Made by a program: the position numbers and the translations under genes. A stretch of DNA of 64,000 nt from an uncultured Flavobacteriales bacterium (lineage in GTDB: Bacteria > Bacteroidota > Bacteroidia > Flavobacteriales_D > Parvicellaceae): assembly GCA_943787535.1 (NCBI GenBank), contig CALSMU010000004.1:186001-250000 (forward strand), read 5' to 3'. Shown here one piece after another: positions 54,564 through 64,000 of the stretch. Under the pieces are notes generated by a model, which saw nothing but the letters and a program-made list of their open reading frames with translations, was not told the DNA's origin and did not search any database. Positions within the stretch are counted from its first letter, which is position 1. Every line of letters starts with the position of its first letter.

Positions 54564-56159
54564 ATGAAAAAAATAATATTAGGATTATTCCTTTTAACAG
54601 CGTCTTTAGTGACCTTCAGTCAGGCACGTACACAAATTGAAATGACGGATAAAGCGAAGCTAAATTGGGGTTCGGTTATTAAGATTGATAAAAAGAAGCG
54701 TTTTCAAGATGTATTGGCACACGATAAAACGGGCAGTTATATTTTAACAACAGGGAAAAAGGGGAAAAGCATCGATAAGTTAAATAATAACATGATGCTG
54801 GAAAACTCAATGACTTTGCCATTAGTTTATCAGAAGAAACAAATGGACTTGGAGGCGCTGGTTTACTATAATGAGAAATTTATTATGCTCTCCTCATTCA
54901 ATAATAGGAAACTGAAAAAAAATTATTTGTTTTATCAAATCATAAACCCTTCAAATTTGACTTTGGATGGAAGTATCAAAAATATTGGAGAAATCGCCTA
55001 CGAGAAAAGAAGATTTCAAGGTGATTTTGGTTTCGACATTTCAGCAGACTCCTCAAATATGTTGTTGTTTTTTGAAATGCCTTACGAAAAAAATACTGCA
55101 GAGAAATACAGCTTCAAAGTATTGGATTCCAAATTGGATGAAATTTGGAGTCAAGAAGTTGAGTTGCCGTATAAAGAACAATTTTTTACAGTCAAAGATT
55201 CTGAAGTTTCTAGTAAAGGCGATGTTTTTGTTTTAGGTAAAGAATACAATGAGGATAAAAACTCAAAAAAAATGAAAGATTTGCCGAATTACAAATACCA
55301 TATTTTAGGTTATTATAATAAGGGCGAAAAAATAGTTGATTACGAAGTAAGCTTACATGATAAGTTTATTAAAGACGTAACATTTGACATCAACTCTAGT
55401 GGCGATATTATTTGTTCGGGATTTTATTCGGAAAGTTATGGTTCAGGAATAAAAGGAGCCTTCTTTTTATCTATAGATGGCATTTCTCGTAAAGTTAAAA
55501 AGGAAAGTTACAAGGAGTTTGACGAAGCTTTTATTACAGAAGGATGGTCGGATAGGGCAATAAACAAGGCGAATAAGAAAAAGGTAAAAAAGGATAAAGC
55601 CATTGAAATGTATAATTATGATCTTCGCGATTTTATTTTAAGAAAAGATGGAGGAGTTGTATTGCTGGCGGAACAGTATTTCGTTAGAGTTGTAACCACC
55701 ACCACTACTGATGCAAATGGAAATACCAGTACAAAAACAACTTACCATTATTATTACAATGATGTTATTGTGATTAACATAAACCCCGATGGAGACATTG
55801 AATGGACTACGAAAATTGAAAAGTATCAACATTCAGTAAATGATGGAGGAAGGTTATCTTCTTTTGCTTTGCAAGTAAAAGATAATAGGATGTATTTGGT
55901 GTATAATGAATCTGCTAAGCAGTATTTTGATAAGGAAGAGCGAAGTGAAATGAAACGAAAAGACAAACGCTCTTATCTTACTTTATTGGTTTCAATAGAT
56001 AATAAAGGTGCCTACGATAAGGAAATATTACTGAACAATTCGGTTGATAAGGTTTACACCGTTCCAAAATTATGTGAGCAAATATCAAAAAACGAAATGT
56101 TGATTTATTCTTATTCTAAAAAGGGGCAAAAGTTTGGAACGATGAAGCTGCAAGAATAA
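54564..56159 (+). CDS. Secreted protein of unknown function, 531 aa
   Basis: The signal peptide (to about residue 20, SQA) is followed by a long beta-rich region with repeated Asp-rich turns and a Thr/Asn-rich segment near residue 385 (TTTTTDANGNTSTKTT). Related proteins occur in many Bacteroidota as conserved secreted proteins without assigned role, possibly propeller-like. It is divergent from gltX (74 bases between starts), so they may share a control region. No sorting domain is seen. Confidence 0.6.
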   Translation: MKKIILGLFLLTASLVTFSQARTQIEMTDKAKLNWGSVIKIDKKKRFQDVLAHDKTGSYILTTGKKGKSIDKLNNNMMLENSMTLPLVYQKKQMDLEALVYYNEKFIMLSSFNNRKLKKNYLFYQIINPSNLTLDGSIKNIGEIAYEKRRFQGDFGFDISADSSNMLLFFEMPYEKNTAEKYSFKVLDSKLDEIWSQEVELPYKEQFFTVKDSEVSSKGDVFVLGKEYNEDKNSKKMKDLPNYKYHILGYYNKGEKIVDYEVSLHDKFIKDVTFDINSSGDIICSGFYSESYGSGIKGAFFLSIDGISRKVKKESYKEFDEAFITEGWSDRAINKANKKKVKKDKAIEMYNYDLRDFILRKDGGVVLLAEQYFVRVVTTTTTDANGNTSTKTTYHYYYNDVIVININPDGDIEWTTKIEKYQHSVNDGGRLSSFALQVKDNRMYLVYNESAKQYFDKEERSEMKRKDKRSYLTLLVSIDNKGAYDKEILLNNSVDKVYTVPKLCEQISKNEMLIYSYSKKGQKFGTMKLQE

Positions 56160-56181
56160 AAGCTGTTTTTATCCGGTCAAT

Positions 56182-56799
56182 TTATTTAATTGGATAACCG
56201 ACTTTAAATCCCAGAATGAAGTCTGCACCGATTGCTTCTTCTATTTGAATCGAGTTGGATCCTATGGCAGTTGAATAAGTTGCTTTTATTGCTAAGGCTA
56301 AAACCTAAATAATAATCATAGGTAATGTTTATGGGCTCCTAGCCATTGAATACCAAAACCAGTATGGATATGTTGTGAGTTATAGTAATGAGATGAGAAT
56401 TTACTATCTTCTTTTAAATTAATTTTATACTGATGGTAACCTAATGCAAAGTATCCTTTGTATTGATTTCGTTCTCGATAAAAACATTTCAGTAATGCGT
56501 GTATAAAACGTCCATTTTTAATGTTTTTTTCATAGAGTTCGAAACCATCAATTATTTCGCTATAGGGACGCAGTTTAGCACCCATTGTGAATCCTGCTCC
56601 TGCAGTTAAGGAGATACTTTTTATGGGCAGTAGTTCCAGGTTTATATTTGGAGTACCCGCAATTAGTCTAGCGATATCTATTGAGGGATTGATTTTGTAA
56701 TCATGAATGAGTCCATCATCAAACATTTCATCGATGGTTTCTTGCGCAAATCCAGTGAGCAGAAAACAAAAGTAAGATGACGCCAAAAAAATAATTCAT
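56182..56799 (-). pseudogene. Outer-membrane beta-barrel-type protein, frameshifted three times
   Basis: ATG 56799 opens a signal peptide (MNYFFGVILLLFS) that joins, after one extra base near 56765, to LTGFAQETIDEMFDD. Further +1 joints lie near 56318 (GIQWLG to EPINITYDYYLG) and near 56250 (SLSNK to ATYSTAIG). The joined product is about 204 residues and ends GFKVGYPIK. Alternating aromatic and polar residues fit a small beta barrel. It converges with the 54564 gene. The three breaks within 600 bases mark this as a low-quality stretch of sequence. Confidence 0.6.
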
Positions 56800-56826
56800 A
56801 GATATAAACTTTAGTGGGAATGAATT

Positions 56827-57756
56827 TTATCTAAAATAGATTCCCTTCATTTCATTAATCTTGGAGTTTTTGGAAAGTGTGTAGATGGCAAACCCTCCTA
56901 TTAGTAAAGCTATAATTAGGTGCACTGCACCAAAGTTAATCCACCAACTAGATTCATTTATAAATCCTTTTCGGATTCCAAATAAAATAAAGATAGCCAA
57001 CGCATTGTTAAGAAAGTGCAAGATCATAGAATACCATATTTTTCCAGTCAAAAGAACAACATACCCAAATGCTGCGCCTAGAAAGAAATCGGGGAGAAAA
57101 TCCATATACTGGAAATGAATAAAGGCAAATAGAAAGGCAGTAAACCAAACGCTTAAGTGTATTTTTTGTGAAGCCTTGGCAATAAGGTTTTGTAAAACAC
57201 CTCTAAAAACGAGTTCTTCTCCAATTGCTGGAATAATCGCTAAGAGAAAAATGTTTAACCCAAAACTTCTCCATGTAGATCCAATATAGGCATAGATGGA
57301 TTTATCCCGAAAAGCTTGGTTGTAGTAAATCTCTTCTTGCAACTCTTTTGAGATAAAGCTCAAATCCAATTGAGCATTTATTGATGCAAACCAATCGTTT
57401 AAGACGGTTATGGCGAAAAAGAGCGTAATTATTATTAGTAATGGAGTTAATTGGGGTCGTTTTTTCGTTAGCAAATAGTCGCTTGGTTCAAATGCCCCTA
57501 GCTTCGCAAACAAAACACTAGGGAAGAATAAATGTTCCTATATGGAACAAGAAGTTAAGCATCTTGACTGTACGGATAGAATCTTTGTCTCCCAAGCTTG
57601 ATAGCTCATTAGAATTGTAAACATCAACTCCCAAACAAAGGACTCGCTATACTAGCTCCAAGCAAGCCAAATAGCACATGACGATAAAAAGCATAGCGCT
57701 ATAAATAGCGCTAATTTCTCCCAAGGAGTTAAATACTGTAAGCCTCCATTTTTCAC
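56827..57756 (-). pseudogene. CPBP-family intramembrane protease, frameshifted three times
   Basis: The long C-terminal frame contains the CPBP (Abi) motifs: EELVFRG with the Glu-Glu and Arg, the FAFIH second motif and HFLNN, set in hydrophobic helices. The N-terminal part is recovered from GTG 57756 (VKNGGLQYLTPWEKLALF) through three +1 joints near 57662 (WLA to GASIASPLF), 57633 (to GVDVYNSNELSS) and 57523 (to PSVLFAKLGAF). The joined product is about 308 residues, the family's normal size. Members cleave membrane proteins or prenylated substrates. The insertions are probably errors. Confidence 0.72.
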
Positions 57757-57981
57757 TGTTGCGAATATTGAAAGAATTAATTGGAATAAAAAATTAAAAC
57801 AAGAAGAAGGATTGTAAACTATTTCTCCGGAGTTTTTTTGTTTCGTTTTTTACATCAAGGCATAAAGAATGAAAAGCCACCAAGATAGTTATCGAGCCGT
57901 TATAACGACTGTGAAGTAAAATTATCTGTAAAAAAGCAGAAGTTTCCTGCCTTTGCAGCAAAGTAGTGCTAGTTTTTCGTT

Positions 57982-57989
57982 TACTTTTG
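57982..57989 (+). promoter_or_regulatory. Possible -7 box abutting the dusB start
   Basis: TACTTTTG matches the TAnnTTTG consensus. It ends 5 bases before ATG 57995, which would place the transcript start at or next to the start codon (leaderless). No convincing -33 box is seen. Confidence 0.3.
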
Positions 57990-57994
57990 CACCA

Positions 57995-58960
57995 ATGGTG
58001 AAAATTGGAAATATTGAAATTGGAGAATTCCCACTGTTGCTTGCACCTATGGAAGATGTGAGTGACCCTCCTTTTCGGGCAGTCTGCAAAAAACACGGTG
58101 CTGATGTAATGTACACCGAATTTATTTCTTCCGAAGGCTTAATTCGTGATGCTGCTAAGAGTGTTCAAAAGCTAGATGTTTTTGAATATGAACGCCCTAT
58201 CGCAATTCAGATTTTTGGAAACGAAATAGAATCTATGCGGCAGTCTGCAGCTATTTGCGAGCAGGCAGGGCCAGATTTTATTGATATTAATTATGGTTGT
58301 CCAGTTAAAAAAGTGGCAGGAAAAGGAGCTGGTGCAGGAATATTAAAGGATATTCCAAAAATGGTTGAAATGACCAAAGAGATTGTTAATTCCACTAGTT
58401 TACCCGTAACGGTTAAAACGCGATTGGGATGGGATGACAACACAAAATATATTGTAGACGTTGCTGAACGTTTACAAGATGTTGGAATTGAAGCTATTGC
58501 AATTCATGGAAGGACGCGCTCGCAAATGTATAAGGGTGAAGCAGATTGGAGTTTGATTGCCGATGTAAAAAATAACCCAAGAATGCATATACCTGTATTC
58601 GGAAATGGAGATATAAACTCACCCGAAAAAGTGGTTGAATATAAAAATAGGTTTGGTGTAGATGGAATTATGGTAGGTAGGGCTAGTATAGGAAACCCAT
58701 GGTTTTTTAATGAGGTTAAGCACTTTATGAAGACAGGGAAGCATTTGCAAAAACCTAGTTTAAAGGATAAGGTGAAAATTGTCAAGGAACATTTAAAATT
58801 TTCAGTAGAATGGAAAGGTCACCGCTTGGGAGTTGTAGAAATGCGAAGACATTATGCTAATTACTTTAAAGGTATAGAAAATTTTAAACCCATTCGCATG
58901 CAATTGGTTACAATTGATAGTTACGATGAGTTAGTTACAATTTTAAATAATATTGTTTGA
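57995..58960 (+). CDS. dusB: tRNA-dihydrouridine synthase B
   Basis: ATG 57995 (MVKIGNIEIGEFPLLLAPME) is the natural start; the upstream extension covers the promoter-like box. The 321-residue flavoenzyme has the Dus signatures: FMN-binding LAPMEDVSDPPFR, catalytic Cys in INYGCPVKKVAGKGAG, TVKTRLGWDD, and a C-terminal helix domain with MRRHYANYFKG. It reduces uridine to dihydrouridine in tRNA D-loops. The next gene starts 1 base past its stop, making an operon with the cobalamin adenosyltransferase. The family is certain; the DusB subtype is likely. Confidence 0.93.
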   Translation: MVKIGNIEIGEFPLLLAPMEDVSDPPFRAVCKKHGADVMYTEFISSEGLIRDAAKSVQKLDVFEYERPIAIQIFGNEIESMRQSAAICEQAGPDFIDINYGCPVKKVAGKGAGAGILKDIPKMVEMTKEIVNSTSLPVTVKTRLGWDDNTKYIVDVAERLQDVGIEAIAIHGRTRSQMYKGEADWSLIADVKNNPRMHIPVFGNGDINSPEKVVEYKNRFGVDGIMVGRASIGNPWFFNEVKHFMKTGKHLQKPSLKDKVKIVKEHLKFSVEWKGHRLGVVEMRRHYANYFKGIENFKPIRMQLVTIDSYDELVTILNNIV

Positions 58961-58961
58961 T

Positions 58962-59510
58962 ATGAAAGTATATACAAAAACAGGAGATAAAGGTGATACC
59001 TCTTTATTTGGAGGAAAGAGAGTCCCTAAACATGATTTAAGGATAAATGCTTACGGTACCGCTGATGAGCTAAATTCTTGGGTCGGATTGTTACGGGATC
59101 AAGAAATCGATGTTTCATATATTGCAATACTTCTTGCGATTCAAGACAGGATATTTACGCTTGGGTCTCAGTTAGCAGCTGACCCCGGTAAGCCGAAATT
59201 AAAAATGCCTAAAATTGAAGAGAGCGATATTCAGCTTTTAGAAGACGAAATGGACCGTATGAGTATTGGGTTGCCAGAAATGACCAACTTTACGCTTCCT
59301 GGTGGTCACACAACAGTGTCTTATTGTCACATTGCCAGAACTGTTTGCAGAAGGTGCGAGCGGTTGGTTGTAGAATTGGCGCGTGATGAAATAATTGATG
59401 CACTAATTATTCAGTATTTGAATCGATTATCGGATTATTTATTTGTGTTAAGTCGAAAAATCACCCAAGATTTAGGTGTCGAAGAGTCGCTTTGGAAGCC
59501 AAAAATGTAG
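58962..59510 (+). CDS. Cob(I)alamin adenosyltransferase (PduO type)
   Basis: ATG 58962 (MKVYTKTGDKGDTSLFGG) opens the canonical N-terminal ATP-binding motif TKTGDKGDTSLF. The 182-residue protein has the five-helix bundle features of the family, including HIARTVCRRCERLVVEL with conserved Arg and Glu. It makes adenosylcobalamin from cob(I)alamin and ATP. It starts 1 base after dusB. No cobalamin riboswitch precedes it, so its expression here follows dusB. The length is typical. Confidence 0.93.
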   Translation: MKVYTKTGDKGDTSLFGGKRVPKHDLRINAYGTADELNSWVGLLRDQEIDVSYIAILLAIQDRIFTLGSQLAADPGKPKLKMPKIEESDIQLLEDEMDRMSIGLPEMTNFTLPGGHTTVSYCHIARTVCRRCERLVVELARDEIIDALIIQYLNRLSDYLFVLSRKITQDLGVEESLWKPKM

Positions 59511-59573
59511 AAAACTAACTCAACACACTGTAAATCAAGTCTTTTTGAGTTGATAAAAGTTTATTCAATTTTA

Positions 59574-59604
59574 TTTTGAAATGTAACTAAAAAATCTACT
59601 TTTG
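59574..59604 (+). promoter_or_regulatory. Probable promoter of the DUF2795 gene
   Basis: TTTTG at 59574-59578 and TACTTTTG at 59597-59604 match the Bacteroidota -33 and -7 boxes with an 18-base spacer. The start codon is 37 bases further on. Confidence 0.65.
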
Positions 59605-59640
59605 CGTTTCGTTAAAAGAAATAATTAAAAAGTTAACATT

Positions 59641-59862
59641 ATGTATTGGACATTAGAACTAGCTTCATATTTGGAAGATGCACCTTGGCCAGCGGTTAAG
59701 GAAGAGCTAATCGATTTTGCGATGAGAACAGGAGCGCCCTTAGAAGTTGTAGAAAATTTATCTGCATTGGAGGACGAAGGAGAATCGTATGAAACAATCG
59801 AAGATATTTGGCCAGATTACCCTACAAAAGAAGATTTCTTTTTCAATGAGGATGAATATTAG
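59641..59862 (+). CDS. DUF2795 domain protein, 73 aa
   Basis: The peptide has the small helical DUF2795 fold (YLEDAPWPAVKEELIDFAMR and an acidic C-terminus rich in Glu and Asp). It is conserved in Bacteroidota as a single short gene; the function is unknown. It has its own promoter-like boxes and a strong terminator, which indicates high expression as a separate unit. Confidence 0.88.
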   Translation: MYWTLELASYLEDAPWPAVKEELIDFAMRTGAPLEVVENLSALEDEGESYETIEDIWPDYPTKEDFFFNEDEY

Positions 59863-59881
59863 GCAGGATTAATCAACATTA

Positions 59882-59920
59882 AAAAAAGCCGCATTTACAA
59901 GTGTAAACGCGGCTTTTTTT
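59882..59920 (+). terminator. Intrinsic terminator after the DUF2795 gene
   Basis: The hairpin AAAGCCGC-A-TTTAC / GTAAA-C-GCGGCTTT has one A-C mismatch in the stem and a 4-base loop. Runs of A and T on its sides would allow it to act in both directions. It begins about 20 bases after the stop. Confidence 0.85.
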
Positions 59921-60126
59921 TGTTCTATAAAGTTGCTTGAACTCGCAACTAGCAATAATGGGCGCTGCAGCTTAGAGTTTACAATGTATAATTTCAGACC
60001 ATGGTTTCAGGACAACATGTCATGAATAGCTGATTGGCACAATTACTGACTCCTCAAATACCTTGTAAAATATGCAATGTAAATCAACAATTAGGTTATT
60101 TTTGTTGGTTCAAAAAATTCAATACG

Positions 60127-63100
60127 ATGATTGGTGGAATCCTAAAAAAATTATTTGGAGATAAAGGTCAAAAAGATCTTAAAGAATTACAACCTTTTGT
60201 GGAGGCTGCAAATGTGGAGCATGCAAAATTAGGAGAGCTTTCCAATGATGAGTTAAGAGCTATCACCCCTATGCTTAAAGCAAAAATTAAGGAAGGGCTT
60301 AAAGGGGTAGATGATAAAATTGCTACGTTACAAAAAAAAGCAACTGACCCTAGCACAGTGATAGATGAGAAGGAACAAATTTTTCAGGAGATTGAAACCT
60401 TGGAGAAGGAGTCTGACGTGGTTCTAGAAGAGGTTCTATTGGATATATTGCCGCAGGCATTCGCTGTTGTAAAAGAAACAGCAAAACGTTTTACGGAGAA
60501 TGAAAAGGTTGAAGTAACCGCAAATGATTTTGACAAAGAAGTTTCGGAAACAAGAGAAAACGTTGAAATTATTGGAGACAAGGCTTTTTGGAATAAAACA
60601 TGGGACGCCTCTGGTACTGAAGTAATCTGGAACATGATTCATTACGATGTCCAATTGATGGGTGGCGCTGCTCTTCACAAGGGAAAAATTGCTGAGATGC
60701 AAACTGGAGAAGGAAAAACACTTGTAGCCACACTTCCTGTTTATTTAAATGCACTCTCTGGTAAAGGGGTTCACTTAATTACAGTAAATGATTACCTAGC
60801 ACGAAGAGATGCCTTATGGATGGGGCCAATTTATCAGTTTCATGGATTGACAGTCGATTGTATTGATAATCACGAGCCACATTCACCAGGTAGGATAAAA
60901 GCATATAATGCTGATATTGTATTTGGAACCAATAATGAATTTGGATTTGATTACCTTAGAGACAATATGGTAAGTGAGCCAGATGGTCTAGTACAAAGAA
61001 AACATCATTATGCCATTATTGATGAGGTAGATTCGGTATTAGTAGATGATGCAAGAACTCCACTAATTATTTCTGGCCCAACTCCAAGAGGAGACGAACA
61101 TGAGTTCAATGAATTGAAACCAAAAATTGAAAAGTTGGTTGCTGCTCAAAGAAAGTTAGTGACTACTTTAATTACTGAAGCAAAAAGTAAATTAGCTAAA
61201 GCAAATGCTGAGGGGGGCGAGAAAAAAGAAACGAAAAAGAACTCTTGAAGAAGGTGGTTTAGCTTTATTGCGTTCATTTAGAGGTTTGCCAAAAAATAAA
61301 GCAATTATTAAATATTTGAGCGAACCAGGAATGAGAGCTCAATTGCAAAAAACGGAAAATCATTATCTACAGGACAATGCTAAAGAGATGCCTAAGGCCG
61401 ATGAGGTATTGTATTTTGTGATTGATGAAAAAAACAATACGATTGATCTTACAGAAAAAGGGATTGATTTAATTTCAGGTGCTGAAGATCCAGAATTCTA
61501 TATTCTTCCAGATATTGGGATGAAAATGACCGAAATTGAAGAGAGTACACCTGCTAAAGATGAGCAATTGAAGTTGAAGGATGCTATGATAACTGATTAT
61601 ACAGTTAAAGCGGAAAGAATTCATTCCATCAATCAATTGTTGAAAGCATATTCTCTTTTCGAAAAGGATGTGGAGTATGTCGTAATGGACAACAAAGTGA
61701 AAATTGTTGATGAGCAGACGGGTCGTATCATGGATGGGAGACGTTATTCAGACGGTCTTCACCAAGCGATTGAAGCAAAGGAAAATGTTAAAGTTGAAGC
61801 TGCTTCTCAAACATATGCAACGATTACTTTGCAAAACTATTTCCGTATGTATCACAAGCTATCTGGAATGACCGGTACTGCGGAAACAGAAGCCAAAGAA
61901 CTTTGGGATATTTACGAATTGGATGTTGTTGTAGTTCCTACAAACCGACCAATCCAAAGAATTGACAAACAAGATTTAGTCTACAAAACAGCGCGTGAAA
62001 AGTACAATGCAATTATTGAAGAAGTTGAGGCGCTTCGGAATGCAGGAAGACCTGTTTTAGTTGGTACGACTAACGTTGAAATTTCAGAATTGGTTAGTAG
62101 AATGCTAAACATGAAGAAAATACCGCACCAGGTTTTAAATGCGAAATTACACCAAAAGGAAGCTGATGTGGTTCGTGCCGCGGGTGAGGCTGGTACTGTT
62201 ACCATTGCAACGAACATGGCAGGTCGTGGTACAGATATTAAATTAGGAGCAGGCGTAAAAGAAGCAGGTGGTTTAGCGATCGTCGCTACTGAGCGTCATG
62301 ATTCAAGAAGGGTAGATAGACAATTAAGAGGTCGTGCAGGTCGTCAAGGTGATCCAGGTTCTTCCCAATTCTTTGTTTCTTTGGAAGATAATTTAATGCG
62401 TCTTTTCGGTTCTGAAAGAATCGCAAAAATGATGGATAGGTTAGGCCACAAAGAAGGAGAGGTGATTCAGCATGGCATGATTTCTAAATCTATTGAAAGA
62501 GCGCAAAAGAAAGTGGAGGAGAACAACTTTGGTATTCGTAAACGATTATTAGAGTTTGATGATGTAATGAATGCGCAGCGTACAGCAATTTATACGCGAA
62601 GAAAAAATGCGCTATTCGGAGATAAATTAGACTTAGATATCGATAACATGTTCTTTGAGATAGCTGAAGTAATTGTTGCAGACTTTCAAGAAAGTAGAGA
62701 TTACGAAGGTTTTGAATTGGAATTAATACGTGTTTTAGGAATTGAAGCTCCGGTTGATATAGAAACCTTCAATGAAGGCGATCCAGATGATTTAATTAAC
62801 CAAGTTTATCAGCAGGCGAGAACTGCTTACCTAAGAAAAGAACAGATAATTAAAGATAAAATTGTACCAGTAGTAGCGCGTGTATTGGAAAAGCAAGGTG
62901 ATGCTTTCGAAAATATGGTTATACCTTTTACGGATGGAAGAAAGTCATTAAAAATTATTGCTAACCTTAAAGAGGCTTCAGAGTCGAAAGGAGCTAGTGC
63001 ACTAAAAGCAATGGAAAAAAGTGTTGCTCTTGGATTGATTGACAACGAATGGAAAGAACATTTGCGAGAAATGGACGATTTGAAATCTTCTGTTTATCAT

Positions 63101-63535
63101 GCCCAATATGAGCAAAAAGATCCACTTCTGATTTATAAATTAGAGGGCTATAATTTGTTTAAAGCCATGATGGATGAGCTAAATAGAGATGTTATTTCAT
63201 TCTTAATGAAAGCGCAATTACCTATTGGAGATGGGCAGCATCAGCATGCAGGGTCACGTTTGCAAGCACCTCCAAAACCAGATTTAAGTAGGTTAAAAGA
63301 AAGTAAGCCTGATTTAGGAGAAGCAACGCAACAAAATCAACAGCAAGCACAAAAACAACAAGGTGGAGGACAGCGACAAGCTCCAAAACCAGTTCCGGTT
63401 TCCGTTGGAAAAAAGTTTGGTAGAAATGATAAGGTCAAAATATTGAACCTTACAAGTGGAGAGACCAAAGAGTTAAAATTCAAACAAGCAGAGTCGCTAA
63501 TTGTTTCAGGCTCTTGGCAGTTGATTGAAAATTAA
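60127..63535 (+). CDS. secA: Protein translocase ATPase SecA (frameshifted once in this sequence)
   Basis: I start at ATG 60127 ([12 protein letters not shown]). The joined product is about 1135 residues, the size of Bacteroidota SecA. It has Walker A in [14 protein letters not shown], the [17 protein letters not shown] segment, GTDIKLGAG and a C-terminal part without a zinc-binding tail. The frame breaks between 61211 and 61245 near G6 and A6 runs, with one extra base; it resumes as [16 protein letters not shown]. SecA is essential and single-copy, so this is probably an error in the sequence. It drives preproteins through SecYEG. Confidence 0.94.
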
Positions 63536-63552
63536 ATTAGTTCATATTTTAG

Positions 63553-63591
63553 AAAGGTTGTTTGGGGATTTCTTAAACAACCTTTTTTTAT
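63553..63591 (+). terminator. Bidirectional terminator between secA and the DEAD-box helicase gene
   Basis: An 11-base stem (AAAGGTTGTTT / AAACAACCTTT) with a loop of about 10 bases is followed by T residues on the plus strand. It lies 18 bases past the secA stop. Confidence 0.85.
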
Positions 63592-63682
63592 GACACAAAA
63601 TCACGCTTTAAAAGGAAGGTGAATAACTGTTATTATTCGATAAATAACTTAATTAGATTGAGTGCTTTAAAAATAGCGCTAC

Positions 63683-64000
63683 TTAATAATCTTTCAAATC
63701 CAAATTATCACAAGCTACTCTATCTACCCATTTCTTCATTTTCTTTTGAATAATTTTAAAATGATGTTCTTCTTTAGGTGAAACTATAGTAATAGCATCG
63801 CCAGGGGTGTCCGCTCTACCGGTTCTTCCAATACGGTGAATGTAGTCTTTTGGTGAGCGCGGTAACTCGTAATTTATCACTACCGGTAGAAATTCAACAT
63901 CAATTCCACGTGCTAATAAATCTGTGGCTACAAGCACTCTTACGCTTCCTTTTTTAAAATTTCGCAAAGCATCCGTTCTTGCGCTTTGGCTTTTTTTACT
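63683..64000 (-). CDS. DEAD-box RNA helicase, RhlE-like (5' part outside window)
   Basis: The frame is open from the window edge to the stop at 63683. It contains helicase motif V (LVATDLLARGIDV) and motif VI (YIHRIGRTGRADTPGDA), preceded by SQSARTDALRNFKKG, as in RhlE-type enzymes. The C-terminus is short (about 27 residues past the core), without RNA-binding extensions. Such enzymes remodel RNA in ribosome assembly and decay. The N-terminal ATP-binding half is missing from this window. Confidence 0.88.
   Translation of the reverse strand, partial: SKKSQSARTDALRNFKKGSVRVLVATDLLARGIDVEFLPVVINYELPRSPKDYIHRIGRTGRADTPGDAITIVSPKEEHHFKIIQKKMKKWVDRVACDNLDLKDY

Noticed and set aside
58953-59510. 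Cobalamin riboswitch for the adenosyltransferase gene
   Set aside because: The gene starts 1 base after dusB, leaving no space for a leader.
61205-61248. Programmed -1 frameshift at AAAAAAG in secA
   Set aside because: A -1 shift leads to the wrong frame; the conserved downstream part needs +1.

Overview
The window looks like a chromosomal stretch of a low-GC Bacteroidota bacterium, most likely a Flavobacteriales member. Evidence seen directly: type IX secretion (T9SS) C-terminal sorting domains with SprB-like and PKD repeats, an ALDH7-type dehydrogenase, a DUF2795 protein, many lipoproteins and small secreted proteins, and promoter-like TAnnTTTG boxes. The genus cannot be fixed from the window.

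Layout. 1-6.1 kb (minus strand): secreted protein and lipoprotein genes, DNA polymerase I, a lipid-anchored M28/glutaminyl-cyclase-like peptidase and an EamA transporter. 6.2-11.3 kb (plus): an HMA-domain lipoprotein, a sensor histidine kinase, a cation/proton antiporter and ALDH7. 11.4-15.7 kb: MORN/YwqK-type repeat proteins, an SDR-type L-threonine dehydrogenase, an outer-membrane-like protein and a beta-carbonic anhydrase. 15.8-21.7 kb: a TPR-SpoIIE phosphatase, a haem-binding-type protein, a short minus-strand gene and a T9SS subtilase, all interrupted by frameshifts. 21.7-26 kb: small secreted proteins, a ZU5-like surface protein and an NlpC/P60 hydrolase.

26.4-52.5 kb is the most interesting part: two integrative elements in tandem at the 3' end of a tRNA-Cys gene (minus strand, 52443-52513). 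The tRNA tail is repeated at 26448, 43949 and 52441. Element A (about 17.5 kb) and element B (about 8.5 kb) share one plan at their left ends: tyrosine recombinase, then a helix-turn-helix protein, then a roughly 430-residue replicase. That replicase carries motifs A, B and C of superfamily-A polymerases and resembles the TV-Pol (transposon-virus polymerase) family. A remnant of another copy follows the intact one in element A. Element A also carries a large T9SS adhesin, a GIY-YIG nuclease embedded in seven repeats, a two-gene PD-(D/E)xK nuclease plus helicase module with seven further repeats (probable restriction/defence), and an ECF sigma factor overlapping a gene whose product ends in a cysteine cluster. 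Element B carries secreted and membrane proteins of unknown role.

52.5-64 kb is housekeeping again: tRNA-Cys, folB, gltX, a secreted protein, a small outer-membrane-type protein, a CPBP protease, dusB, a PduO-type cobalamin adenosyltransferase, DUF2795, secA and a truncated DEAD-box helicase.

Quality warning: I count 19 frameshifts in ten genes, including the essential genes gltX and secA, and every one is a +1 shift (one extra base). They cluster at 17.4-20.0, 46.8-47.6, 50.9-57.7 and 61.2 kb. Residual single-base insertion errors explain this better than gene decay, so genes typed as pseudogene here may be intact in the organism.
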